Shown in pieces: positions 45,870 to 55,058 of a stretch of 64,000 bases of DNA. Location of the stretch: NCBI GenBank assembly GCA_963793675.1, contig CAWCBA010000002.1, positions 310,001-374,000 of the forward strand, given 5' to 3'. The position numbers were made by a program, and so were the translations under genes. Under the pieces are notes generated by a model, which had not been told where the DNA came from, did no database searches, and was given only the letters and a program-made list of their open reading frames with translations. The first letter of the stretch is position 1. Every line of letters begins with the position of its first letter. This DNA is from RPQJ01 sp963793675. GTDB lineage: Bacteria; Pseudomonadota; Gammaproteobacteria; Steroidobacterales; Steroidobacteraceae.

Positions 45870-48455
45870 TTTGCCGACTCGAGGAAGTCGCGGGCGAAGC
45901 GCTGCAGCACACCGCCGGCTTCGTAGATCGATACTTCCTCAGCCGTGTCGAGCCGGCACGTCACCGGCACCTCGACTCGCTCGCCATTGCGGCGATGGAT
46001 GACCAGCGTCAGGTCCGCGCGCGGCTTGCGCTCACCGACGACGTCGAACGTTTCGGTGCCGTCGATGCCCAGTGTCTTGCGGGTCACGCCCGGCTTGAAT
46101 TCGAGCGGCAGCACGCCCATGCCGACCAGGTTGGTGCGGTGGATACGCTCAAAGCCTTCCGCGGCGATCGCTTCCACGCCGGCGAGCCGTACGCCCTTGG
46201 CCGCCCAGTCACGCGACGAGCCCTGGCCGTAATCCGCGCCCGCGATCACGATCAGCGGCTGCTTGCGCTGCATGTAGGTCTCGATCGCCTCCCACATGCG
46301 CGTCACTTTGCCCTCGGGCTCGACGCGCGCAAGCGAGCCCGGCTTCACCTTGCCGTCGACGACCACCATTTCGTTCTTGAGCGTCGGGTTGGCGAAGGTG
46401 GCGCGCTGCGCCGTCAGGTGATCGCCGCGATGGGTCGCGTAGGAGTTGAAGTCCTCTTCCGGCAATCCCATTTTCGCGAGGTACTCGCCTGCCGCGCTGT
46501 CGAGCATGATCGCGTTGGAAGGTGACAGGTGATCGGTCGTGATGTTGTCGCCGAGGACCGCGAGCGGTCGCATGCCCTTGCAGCGCGCGCTCACCGGCCA
46601 GCGCGCCTTCCCAGTACGGCGGCCGGCGGATGTACGTGCTCCGCGGGCGCCAGTCGTACAGCGGGCTCACCTTCGGGCCGGATTCGACGCCGATGCGGAA
46701 CATCGGCTCGTACACCTTGCGGAACTGCTCGGGCTTCACGCTTGCCGCGACGACGGCATCGATCTCTGCGTCCGTCGGCCACAGGTCCCTGAGCAGGATC
46801 GGCTTGCCCGTCGCGTCGGTGCCGAAGGCATCCCTTTCGATGTCGAAGCGGATCGTGCCGGCGATGGCGTAGGCCACCACGAGCGCCGGCGACGCAAGGA
46901 ACGCCTGTTTCGCATAGGGGTGGATGCGCCCGTCGAAGTTGCGGTTGCCCGAGAGCACCGCCGTCGCGTACAGGTCGCGCTCGATGATTTCCTGCTGGAT
47001 CTGCGGATCGAGCGCGCCCGACATGCCGTTGCACGTCGTGCACGCGAACGCGACGACGCCAAACCCGAGTTGCTCGAGTTCCGTGGTCAGCCTGGCTTCA
47101 TCGAGGTACAGCGCGACGGCCTTGGAACCGGGCGCCAGCGAAGTCTTCACCCACGGCTTCCGCTGCAGGCCCAGCCGGTTCGCATTGCGGGCCAGCAGCC
47201 CCGCTGCGATCACGTTGCGCGGATTGCTGGTGTTGGTGCAGCTGGTGATCGCCGCAATGATCACCGCGCCGTCGGGCATCCGCCCCGGCTCGTCCGTCCA
47301 CGCCCCCGCAATGCCCTTGGCAGCGAGATCAGTCGTCGCGACGCGGGCATGCGGATTGGACGGACCCGCCATGTTGCGCACGACGCTCGACAGGTCGAAC
47401 TCCAGGACGCGCTCGTAGACGGCGGTCTGCAGGCTTTCCGCCCACAGGCCGGTGTGCTTGGCGTAGGTCTCGACCAGCCTGACCTGCGCGTCGTCGCGGC
47501 CCGTGAGCCTCAGGTACGTGATCGTCTGCTCATCGATGAAGAACATCGCCGCGGTGGCGCCGTACTCCGGGGCCATGTTCGAGATCGTCGCGCGGTCGCC
47601 CAGCGTCAGCGCGGAAGCGCCGGCGCCGAAGAACTCGAGGTACGCGCCGACGACCTTCTGCTGGCGCAGGAACTCCGTCAGCGCCAGCACGATGTCGGTG
47701 GCGGTGATGCCGGCCTGCGGCTTGCCGGTGAGTCGCACGCCGATGATGTCAGGCAGGCGCATCCACGAGGCGCGACCGAGCATGACGCTCTCGGCTTCGA
47801 GACCGCCGACGCCCACGGCGATCACACCGAGCGCATCGACGTGCGGTGTGTGGCTGTCGGTGCCGACCAGCGTGTCAGGAAATGCGACGCCTTCCCTGGC
47901 GTGGATCACCGGCGACATCCGCTCCAGGTTGATCTGGTGCATGATCCCGTTGCCCGGCGGAATCACGTCGACGTTCTTGAAGGCGAGCCTGGTCCAGTCG
48001 ATGAAATGAAAGCGATCCTCGTTGCGCCGGTCTTCGATCGCCCGGTTCTTCTCGAATGCATCCGGGTCGAAGCCGCCGCACTCCACGGCAAGCGAATGGT
48101 CGACGATCAGCTGCACCGGCACCACGGGATTGACCTTGGCCGGATCGCCGCCCTGCTCCGCAATCGCGTCGCGCAGGCCCGCCAGGTCGACCAGCGCGGT
48201 CTGGCCGAGGATGTCGTGGCAGACGACGCGCGCCGGAAACCATGGGAAGTCCAGGTCGCGCCTGCGCTCGATGAGCTGCCGCAGGCTGGCCTCGAGGATC
48301 GCCGGATCGCAGCGACGCACGAGGTTCTCGGCGTGCACGCGCGCCGTGTAACTCAGCTTGTCGTACGCGCCCGGCGCAATGGCGTCGACGGCAGCACGCG
48401 CGTCGAAGTAATCGAGGGCGGTGCCGGGAAGCCGCTTGCGATGGGCGGTGTTCAT
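45866..48455 (-). CDS. acnD: Fe/S-dependent 2-methylisocitrate dehydratase AcnD, one frame break
   Basis: About 862 residues, the AcnD length. It starts MNTAHRKRLPGTALDYFDA. Cluster-binding cysteines lie in ITSCTNTSNP (about 415) and ACTTCNGMSG (about 480). VGTDSHTPHVDALGV and GADYGQGSSRDWAA are aconitase-family active-site segments. One extra G near 46585 (CAAGGGCATG) breaks the frame between ERALQG and MRPLAVLGDN. AcnD dehydrates 2-methylcitrate to trans-2-methylaconitate, needing PrpF next. It lies eight bases after prpC. Confidence 0.92.
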
Positions 48456-48462
48456 TCAGCCC

Positions 48463-49623
48463 CTAGCCCCGGTCCTGCAACGGCACGAACTTCCGGTCCT
48501 CGGGTCCCGTGTAGTTCGCGCTTGGCCGGATGATCTTGCCGTCGATGCGCTGCTCGATCACGTGCGCGCTCCAGCCTGCCGTACGTGAGATCACGAACAG
48601 CGGCGTGAACATCGCCGTCGGCACCCCCATCATGTGATACGACACCGCGCTGAACCAGTCGAGGTTCGGGAACATCTTCTTGATGTCCCACATGACGGCT
48701 TCAAGGCGCTCGGCGATGTGGAACATCTTGAGATCGCCCGCTTCCCGCGACAGGTTGTGCGCGACGTCCTTGATCACCTTGTTGCGCGGATCGCTGATCG
48801 TATAGACCGGGTGGCCGAAACCGATGACGACTTCCTTGCGCTCGACGCGGGCCCTGATGTCCGCTTCGGCTTCGTCCGGCGTCTCGTAGCGCTTCTGCAC
48901 TTCGAACGCGACCTCGTTGGCGCCACCGTGTTTCGGGCCGCGCAGCGCACCGATCGCTCCGGTGATGCAGGAGTAGAGGTCGGAGCCTGTGCCGGCGATC
49001 ACGCGGCCGGTGAATGTGGACGCATTGAATTCATGCTCGGCGTACAGGTTGAGCGACACGTGCATCGCCTTGACCCACGAGGCCGGGGCTGGCTGGCCGT
49101 GCAGCAGGTGCAGGAAGTGGCCGCCGATCGAGTCGTCGTCGGTTTCGACCTCGATGATCCGGCCCGAGTGGCTGTAGTGATACCAGTAGCAGAGCATCGA
49201 GCCCAGGCTTGCGAGCAGGCGGTCGGCGATGTCGCGCGCGCCTGCGGTGTTGTGATCGTCCTTTTCCGGCAGCGTGCAGCCGAGCACCGACGTGCCGGTG
49301 CGCATGACGTCCATCGGGTGGCTCGACGCAGGCAATGCCTGCAGCGCCATCTGCACCGACTCCGGCAAGCCGCGCAGCCGCAGCAGCTTGGCCTTGTAGC
49401 CCCTCAGCTCCGCTGCGTTCGGCAGCTTGCCGTGCACCAGCAGGTGCGCGACTTCTTCGAATTCGCACTTTTCCGCGAGATCGAGGATGTCGTAACCGCG
49501 GTAGTGCAGGTCGTTGCCGCTGCGGCCCACGGTGCAGAGCGCCGTGTTGCCCGCGGTGACGCCCGACAGGGCGACGGATTTCTTGGGCTTGAAGCCGGCG
49601 GGAGAGGTCTCGTTGCTGCTCAT
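48463..49623 (-). CDS. prpC: 2-methylcitrate synthase
   Basis: 386 residues starting MSSNETSPAGFKPKKSVALS. GVTAGNTALCTVG near the N-terminus is characteristic of PrpC rather than citrate synthase GltA. Catalytic segments are SSHPMDVMRTG, LRGPKHGGANEVAFE and GFGHPVYTISDPRNK. TAGWSAHVIEQR closes the active site. It condenses propionyl-CoA and oxaloacetate. It lies 20 bases after prpB and eight before acnD. Intact frame. Confidence 0.93.
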   Translation of the reverse strand: MSSNETSPAGFKPKKSVALSGVTAGNTALCTVGRSGNDLHYRGYDILDLAEKCEFEEVAHLLVHGKLPNAAELRGYKAKLLRLRGLPESVQMALQALPASSHPMDVMRTGTSVLGCTLPEKDDHNTAGARDIADRLLASLGSMLCYWYHYSHSGRIIEVETDDDSIGGHFLHLLHGQPAPASWVKAMHVSLNLYAEHEFNASTFTGRVIAGTGSDLYSCITGAIGALRGPKHGGANEVAFEVQKRYETPDEAEADIRARVERKEVVIGFGHPVYTISDPRNKVIKDVAHNLSREAGDLKMFHIAERLEAVMWDIKKMFPNLDWFSAVSYHMMGVPTAMFTPLFVISRTAGWSAHVIEQRIDGKIIRPSANYTGPEDRKFVPLQDRG

Positions 49624-49643
49624 GGCTGTGCTCTCGTAATGGA

Positions 49644-50546
49644 CTATTTGACGGTGCCTTCGCGCACGAAGAGTTCGTCGAGCTTCTGCTCGTAGTCGTG
49701 GTAGCCGAGTACTTCGTACAGTTCGACGCGGGTCTGCATGCGGTCGAGTACGCTGCGCTGCGTGCCTTCCTGGCGCAACGCACCGTAGACGATCTCGGCG
49801 GCCCGCGACATTGCGCGAAATGCGGACAGCGGATACAGCACCAGCTGCGCGCCGGCCGCTGCGAGTTCCTGCACGGTGAAGAGCGGCGTCTTGCCGAACT
49901 CGGTGATGTTGGCCAGCACCGGCACCTTCACGACCGCGGTGAACTGGCGGTATTCGTCGAGCGTGGTGAGCGCCTCGGCGAAGATCATGTCGGCGCCGGC
50001 TTCGACGTACTTCAGGGCGCGATCGATCGCGGCCTGCTGGCCTTCGACGGCGTGTGCGTCGGTGCGCGCCATGATCACGAACTGGTCGTCGGTGCGGCCG
50101 TCGACGGCCGCCTTGAGGCGGTCGACCATTTCCTCGGCCGAGACCAGCGCCTTGCCGGGACGGTGGCCGCAGCGCTTCGCCTGCACCTGGTCTTCGAGGT
50201 GGCAGGCGCCGGCGCCGGACTTGATGAGGTCGGAGACGGTGCGTGAGATGTTGAAGGCCGCTCCCCAACCCGTGTCGGCATCTACCAGCAACGGCAGGTC
50301 GGTGGCGGACGTGATCCGGCGGACGTCTTCGCAGACGTCGTTGAGGCTGGTGATGCCGAGGTCCGGCAAGCCGAACGAGGCATTGGCGACACCCGCTCCG
50401 GAGAGATAAATCGCCTTGAACCCGGCTCGCTCCGCGAGCAGGGCCGCGTAGGCGTTGACGGCGCCAGCGACCTGGAGGGGGTTTTCTGCGGCCAGCGCGG
50501 CGCGAAACCTCGCGCCGGCGGATGCGGGACTCTTGGCCGTTGGCAT
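49644..50546 (-). CDS. prpB: 2-methylisocitrate lyase
   Basis: 300 residues starting MPTAKSPASAGARFRAALAA. The lyase signature KRCGH (about residue 125) and LEDQVQAKRCGHRPGK are clear, with DADTGWG (about 90) binding Mg2+. YLSGAGVANASFGLPD is typical of PrpB as opposed to isocitrate lyase. It splits 2-methylisocitrate into pyruvate and succinate, the last step of the cycle. First gene of the prp operon, divergent from the ScfR-type regulator; GGAG lies twelve bases before the ATG. Confidence 0.93.
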   Translation of the reverse strand: MPTAKSPASAGARFRAALAAENPLQVAGAVNAYAALLAERAGFKAIYLSGAGVANASFGLPDLGITSLNDVCEDVRRITSATDLPLLVDADTGWGAAFNISRTVSDLIKSGAGACHLEDQVQAKRCGHRPGKALVSAEEMVDRLKAAVDGRTDDQFVIMARTDAHAVEGQQAAIDRALKYVEAGADMIFAEALTTLDEYRQFTAVVKVPVLANITEFGKTPLFTVQELAAAGAQLVLYPLSAFRAMSRAAEIVYGALRQEGTQRSVLDRMQTRVELYEVLGYHDYEQKLDELFVREGTVK

Positions 50547-50608
50547 GGGTTGCGGGTGCTCCAGCAGGTGTACGGGCGAAGGAACCGCTAGTTTGCTCCA
50601 ACTCGGCG

Positions 50609-50672
50609 TTGCGAGGACTGCAAAAAAGGGCGTATAAACTTGCGAAATTCTGCGAAATTGCGAAACTGCAAA
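50609..50672 (+). promoter_or_regulatory. promoter and tandem TGCGAAATT operator-like repeats before the ScfR-type gene
   Basis: TTGCGA (50609-50614), an 18-base spacer and TATAAA (50633-50638) make a plausible plus-strand promoter. Just after it come TTGCGAAATTC, TGCGAAATTG, TGCGAAACTG and TGCAAATG, direct repeats that run up to the start codon at 50672. A further ACTGCAAAA copy lies at 50618-50626. The related actinobacterial regulators RamB/PrpR bind AATTTGCAAA-like sites, so autoregulation and control of the divergent prpB promoter are likely. Confidence 0.55.
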
Positions 50673-52084
50673 TGCGTGAAAAGCTGTTCGTTGGTCCAAA
50701 GGTCCGGGCCCTGCGGGAACGCCAGGGCCTCACGCTCGATGCCTGCGCCAAGTTGCTGGGGCTGTCGACCAGCTACCTGTCCCAGATCGAGACCAACCAG
50801 CGGCCGGTAACCGCCCGGGTCCTGATCGCACTCTCGCGGATCTTCGCCGTCGGTCCGGGTGAGTTCGACAGCGACGAGGAAACCCGGCTGATCGCCGACC
50901 TGCGCGAGGCCAGCGCCGATGTGGGACTGGGACTGCCATCGCCGGCGCTCTCCGAGCTCAAGATGGCGGCCGCGACGACTCCGACCCTGGCTCGCCAGTA
51001 CCTCGCCCTGCACCGGGCCTACCGTGCGCTCGACGAGCGCATCCTGCGTTTCGATGAGACGGTGCGGATGCGGACCGAGGACGCGCCAGACTCGCTGGTG
51101 CCGTACCAGGAGGTTCGCGATTTTTTCCATTACCGCGACAACTACGTCGGCGAACTGGACGTCGCGGCCGAGGCGCTCGCGGCCGATATCGGCATCGACG
51201 GCGATGGCAATGCAGTCGCTACGCTCGAGCGGGCACTCACGGAACGGTTCAGTATCCGCGTCGTGCGGGCCCAGGCGGACGCCGGGCTGATCCGTCACTA
51301 CGATCCCGCGACGAAAGTGCTGACGCTCGATCGCGACCTGGCCGAGCCGACGCGCGCATTTCAGCTCGCGACGCAGCTGGCCGATCTTCTTCTCACGGAC
51401 CTCTGCAGCGACGTGCTGGCGACCGCCGGGCTCGAGTCAGCGACGGCGCGCGACATTGCCCGCATCGGTCTGCTCAATTACGCGGCGGGTGCGCTCGTGA
51501 TGCCCTATCAGCGTTTCGCGGCGTCGGCCATGGAATTGCGCCACGACATCGAGCAACTGCAGCATCGCTACAACGCCAGCTTCGAGCAGGTGTCGCATCG
51601 CCTGAGCACCTTGCAACGGCCGGGAGCGCGCGGGATACCGTTCTATTTCGTGCGGGTGGACCAGGCCGGCAACATCACCAAGCGGCACAGCTCGACGCGC
51701 TTCCAGTTTGCGCGTTTCGGCGGTGCGTGCCCGTTGTGGAACGTGCACGAGGCTTTCGGCCATCCAGGCCGCATTTTGGTGCAGGTCGCGGAAATGCCGG
51801 ATGGCGTGCGCTACCTGTGCGTGGGGCGCAGCATCGTCAAGCGTTCGGGCAACTTCCTGCGCCCCAATCGCCAGTACGCGATCGGCATCGGTTGCGAAGT
51901 CGCCCATGCCGACAAGGTGGTCTACTCGGAAGGGCTGAGCCTCGACGGCGCGGCCGTGCCGGTCGGCGTCAGCTGCCGCATCTGCGAGCGGCCCGATTGC
52001 CACCAGCGCGCGTTCCCGCCACTCGGCCGCAAGCTCACCGTCCGCACCAACGAACGACGCATCGTGCCGTTCTCGATCGAGTGA
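50672..52084 (+). CDS. short-chain acyl-CoA regulator (ScfR/PrpR-like), XRE-family
   Basis: 470 residues from the ATG at 50672, chosen because the helix-turn-helix starts right after it. The XRE domain (KVRALRERQGLTLDACAKLL then STSYLSQIETNQRPVTARVL) binds DNA. The middle is an IrrE/ImmA-like segment without a conserved HExxH. The C-terminal cysteines CRICERPDC are diagnostic of ScfR/RamB/PrpR proteins, which sense short acyl-CoA through a metal- or ligand-binding C-terminal domain. It is divergent from prpB, so it most likely controls the methylcitrate operon. There is no obvious Shine-Dalgarno, and the leader would be very short. The frame is intact. Confidence 0.88.
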   Translation: MREKLFVGPKVRALRERQGLTLDACAKLLGLSTSYLSQIETNQRPVTARVLIALSRIFAVGPGEFDSDEETRLIADLREASADVGLGLPSPALSELKMAAATTPTLARQYLALHRAYRALDERILRFDETVRMRTEDAPDSLVPYQEVRDFFHYRDNYVGELDVAAEALAADIGIDGDGNAVATLERALTERFSIRVVRAQADAGLIRHYDPATKVLTLDRDLAEPTRAFQLATQLADLLLTDLCSDVLATAGLESATARDIARIGLLNYAAGALVMPYQRFAASAMELRHDIEQLQHRYNASFEQVSHRLSTLQRPGARGIPFYFVRVDQAGNITKRHSSTRFQFARFGGACPLWNVHEAFGHPGRILVQVAEMPDGVRYLCVGRSIVKRSGNFLRPNRQYAIGIGCEVAHADKVVYSEGLSLDGAAVPVGVSCRICERPDCHQRAFPPLGRKLTVRTNERRIVPFSIE

Positions 52085-52086
52085 GT

Positions 52087-52166
52087 CAGGCGACCGTTGC
52101 GGGACTTTCCCCCGAGCGCGTGTCTGCCTTTCCAAGCTCGGGGGAAAGTCCCGCAACGGTCGCCTG
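52087..52166. repeat. perfect 31-base inverted repeat between convergent genes
   Basis: Arms at 52087-52117 and 52136-52166 are exact reverse complements over 31 bases (outer end CAGGCGACCG, inner end CCCCCGAGC). The loop is 18 bases (gcgtgtctgcctttccaa). It lies between the ScfR-type gene (stop 52084) and cysNC (stop 52180) and would form a very stable hairpin on either transcript. There is no T-run. It could be a bidirectional terminator or a small mobile repeat element. Confidence 0.85.
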
Positions 52167-52179
52167 CGACGCGGGGCGC

Positions 52180-54090
52180 TTACGCGGCCGGACTGAGCAC
52201 CCCAGCCTGCTGCAGATACTCGACGATCGCCTCGGCCGATTGCTCGGACGTGCGCCTGGTCGTGTCGATGTAGATCTCCGGGTTCTCGGGCGCTTCGTAC
52301 GGCGAATCGATGCCGGTGAAGTTCTTGAGCTCGCCGCGGCGGGCCTTCTTGTACAGGCCCTTTACGTCGCGTGTTTCCGCGACGGCAAGCGGCGTATCGA
52401 CGTGGACTTCGTGGAATTCGCCAGCCTGGAACAGCGCACGCGCCATGCGGCGCTCGGCCCGGAACGGCGAGATGAACGACACCAGCACGATCAGGCCCGC
52501 ATCGGCCATCAGCTTGCTGACTTCGGCCACGCGCCGGATGTTCTCGACGCGGTCGGCATCGGTGAAGCCAAGGTCACGGTTCAAGCCGTGACGAACGTTG
52601 TCGCCGTCGAGCAGGTACGTGTGCTTGCCAAGGGCGAGCAGGCGCTTCTCGACCATGTTGGCGATCGTCGACTTGCCGGCGCCCGACAGGCCTGTCAGCC
52701 ACAACACCGCGGGCTGCTGGCCCTTGAGCGCCGCACGCGACTTGCTGTTCACGTCGAGCGCCTGCCAATGAATGTTCTGCGAGCGACGCAGCGCAAAGTG
52801 GATCATTCCCGCGCCGACCGTGGCATTGGTGAGCCGGTCGATCAGGATGAACGAGCCGGTTTCGTGGCACTGCTCGTACGGATCGAAGGCGATCGCCTGG
52901 TCGAGCGACACGTTGCAGATGCCGATCTCGTTCAACTCGAGCTTCTTCGCCGCGAGGTGCTCGAGCGTGTTGACGTTCACCTTGTACTTCGGCTCGGTGA
53001 TCGTCGCGGAAACCTGCTTGGTCCCGATCTTCAGCCAGTACGGGCGCCCCGGCAGCATCGGTTCGTCCGACATCCACACGACGACCGCCTCGAACTGATC
53101 GGCGACGCCCGGCAGGTCGTCCGGCCGGGCGATGACGTCGCCGCGGCTGATGTCGATCTCGTCCGCGAGCGTGAGGGTGATCGCCTGGCCGGCGATCGCA
53201 TGGTCGAGGTCGCCATCCATGGTGACGATGCGCGTGACGGTGCTTTCGCGGCCCGAGGGCAGCACACGAACCCGCTCGCCCTGCTTCACCATGCCGCTGG
53301 CGATCGTGCCGGCGAAGCCGCGGAAATCGAGGTTCGGGCGATTGACCCACTGCACCGGCAGCCGCAACGGGCGCTGATGCGCGACGTCGGCAATGTCGAC
53401 CGTTTCCAGGTACCCCATGAGCGTCGGTCCGTGGTACCAGTCCGTGTGCGCGCTCGGGTCCTTGATGTTGTCGCCGCGCAGGCCCGACACCGGGATCGCG
53501 ACGAACTCGTCGATGCCGATCTGCCGCGCGAACGCCGTGTAGTCCTCGACGATCTTGTTGAAGGTCGCCTCGCTGTACCCGACCAGGTCCATCTTGTTGA
53601 TCGCGAGCACGACCTTGCGGATCCCGATCAGCGAAACCAGGTAGCTGTGCCGGCGCGTCTGCGTCAGCACGCCCTTGCGCGCGTCGATCAGGATCACGGC
53701 GAGATCGGCGCTGCTCGCGCCCGTCACCATGTTGCGCGTGTACTGCTCGTGCCCAGGCGTGTCGGCCACGATGAACTTGCGCTTGTCCGTCGAGAAGAAG
53801 CGGTAGGCCACGTCGATCGTGATGCCCTGCTCGCGTTCCGCGGCGAGGCCGTCGACCAGCAGGGCGAAATCGAGTTCGCCGCCCTGCGTGCCGACTTTCT
53901 TCGAGTCCGCCTCGAGCGCCGCGAGCTGGTCCTCGAAGATCATCTTGGAGTCGTAGAGCAGGCGTCCGATCAGCGTGCTCTTGCCGTCGTCGACGCTGCC
54001 GCAGGTGATGAACCGCAGCAGGCTCTTGTGCTCGTGCGCGTGCAGGTAGGCGTGGATGTCGCTGGCGATCAGGTCGCTGATGTGGGCCAT
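52180..54090 (-). CDS. cysNC: sulfate adenylyltransferase large subunit / adenylylsulfate kinase fusion
   Basis: 636 residues. The N-terminal ~450 residues are the CysN GTPase: GSVDDGKSTLIGRL (about 31), DTPGHEQYTRNM (about 110), and NKMDLVGYSEAT (about 165). The C-terminal ~185 residues are APS kinase: LTGLSGAGKSTIANMV (about 468) and LDGDNVRHGLNRDLGFT. So it activates sulfate to APS with CysD and then phosphorylates APS to PAPS. The ATG at 54090 overlaps the cysD stop by one base (TAATG). The product supplies sulfate assimilation or sulfation reactions. The frame is intact. Confidence 0.95.
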   Translation of the reverse strand: MAHISDLIASDIHAYLHAHEHKSLLRFITCGSVDDGKSTLIGRLLYDSKMIFEDQLAALEADSKKVGTQGGELDFALLVDGLAAEREQGITIDVAYRFFSTDKRKFIVADTPGHEQYTRNMVTGASSADLAVILIDARKGVLTQTRRHSYLVSLIGIRKVVLAINKMDLVGYSEATFNKIVEDYTAFARQIGIDEFVAIPVSGLRGDNIKDPSAHTDWYHGPTLMGYLETVDIADVAHQRPLRLPVQWVNRPNLDFRGFAGTIASGMVKQGERVRVLPSGRESTVTRIVTMDGDLDHAIAGQAITLTLADEIDISRGDVIARPDDLPGVADQFEAVVVWMSDEPMLPGRPYWLKIGTKQVSATITEPKYKVNVNTLEHLAAKKLELNEIGICNVSLDQAIAFDPYEQCHETGSFILIDRLTNATVGAGMIHFALRRSQNIHWQALDVNSKSRAALKGQQPAVLWLTGLSGAGKSTIANMVEKRLLALGKHTYLLDGDNVRHGLNRDLGFTDADRVENIRRVAEVSKLMADAGLIVLVSFISPFRAERRMARALFQAGEFHEVHVDTPLAVAETRDVKGLYKKARRGELKNFTGIDSPYEAPENPEIYIDTTRRTSEQSAEAIVEYLQQAGVLSPAA

Positions 54091-55058
54091 TAGAAGTACC
54101 CCTCCTGCTTCTTCTTTTCCATCGACGCCGACTGGTCGTGGTCGATCATGCGACCCTGCCGTTCCGAGGTCGTGGTCAGCAGCATCTCCTGGATGATCGC
54201 GGTGAGCGTGTCGGCCTCGGACTCGATCGCGCCTGTCAGCGGATAGCAGCCGAGCGTGCGAAAGCGCACCTTCTTCATCATCGGTTTCTCGCCGGGGTGC
54301 AGCGGCATGCGGTCGTCGTCGACCATGATCAGCGTGCCGTTGCGATCCACCACGGGCCGCTCGGCCGCGAAGTACAGCGGCACGATCGGAATGTCGTGCA
54401 GGTAGATGTACTGCCAGATGTCGAGCTCGGTCCAGTTCGACATCGGGAACACGCGCAGGCTTTCGCTCTTGTGCATGCGCGTGTTGTAGAGCGACCAGAG
54501 CTCCGGTCGCTGGTTCTTCGGGTCCCAGCGATGCTGCGACGAGCGGAAGGAGAACACGCGCTCCTTGGCGCGGCTCTTCTCCTCGTCGCGGCGCGCGCCG
54601 CCAAAAGCGGCATTGAAGCCGTGCAGGTCGAGGGCCTGCTTGAGCCCCTGCGTCTTCATGATGTCGGTGTGGATCGCCGAGCCGTGCGTGAACGGGTTGA
54701 TGCCCTGCGCGACGCCGTCCGGGTTCGTGTGCACGATGAGCTGCAGGTTGTACTTCTGCGTGATCCGGCTGCGCAGCTCGTACATCGCCTTGAACTTCCA
54801 GAGCGTGTCGACATGCAGCAGCGGGAACGGCAGCGTGGACGGGTAGAACGCCTTGAGCGCGACGTGCAGCATCGCGGCGCTGTCCTTGCCGATCGAATAC
54901 AGCATGACGGGCTTGTCGCACTCGGCGACCACCTCGCGCATGATCTGGATGCTCTCGGCCTCCAGGCGCTGCAGGTGCGTGAGCCGCTCCGGCGTCACCA
55001 GCGGCTTGTCCGCGGCGGCCGCGGCGAGCGTTTTCGTCGCAGCGATGTTGGCATTCAT
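54090..55058 (-). CDS. cysD: sulfate adenylyltransferase small subunit
   Basis: 322 residues starting MNANIAATKTLAAAAAD. PVMLYSIGKDSAAMLHVALKA (PP-loop) binds ATP, HVDTLWKFKAMYELR and LGCYPLTGAIESEA are CysD signatures, and the C-terminus EKKKQEGYF is typical. It makes APS from sulfate and ATP with the GTPase CysN. It is translationally coupled to acuI upstream (ATG overlaps the acuI stop) and cysNC downstream. Intact frame. Confidence 0.95.
   Translation of the reverse strand: MNANIAATKTLAAAAADKPLVTPERLTHLQRLEAESIQIMREVVAECDKPVMLYSIGKDSAAMLHVALKAFYPSTLPFPLLHVDTLWKFKAMYELRSRITQKYNLQLIVHTNPDGVAQGINPFTHGSAIHTDIMKTQGLKQALDLHGFNAAFGGARRDEEKSRAKERVFSFRSSQHRWDPKNQRPELWSLYNTRMHKSESLRVFPMSNWTELDIWQYIYLHDIPIVPLYFAAERPVVDRNGTLIMVDDDRMPLHPGEKPMMKKVRFRTLGCYPLTGAIESEADTLTAIIQEMLLTTTSERQGRMIDHDQSASMEKKKQEGYF

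Noticed and set aside
46539..48533. 664-codon plus-strand frame opposite acnD
   Set aside because: Antisense of a conserved aconitase-type gene; no independent support.
51727..54093. 788-codon open frame opposite cysNC
   Set aside because: It runs through the 31-base inverted repeat and over the fully conserved cysNC frame; antisense by-product of high GC.
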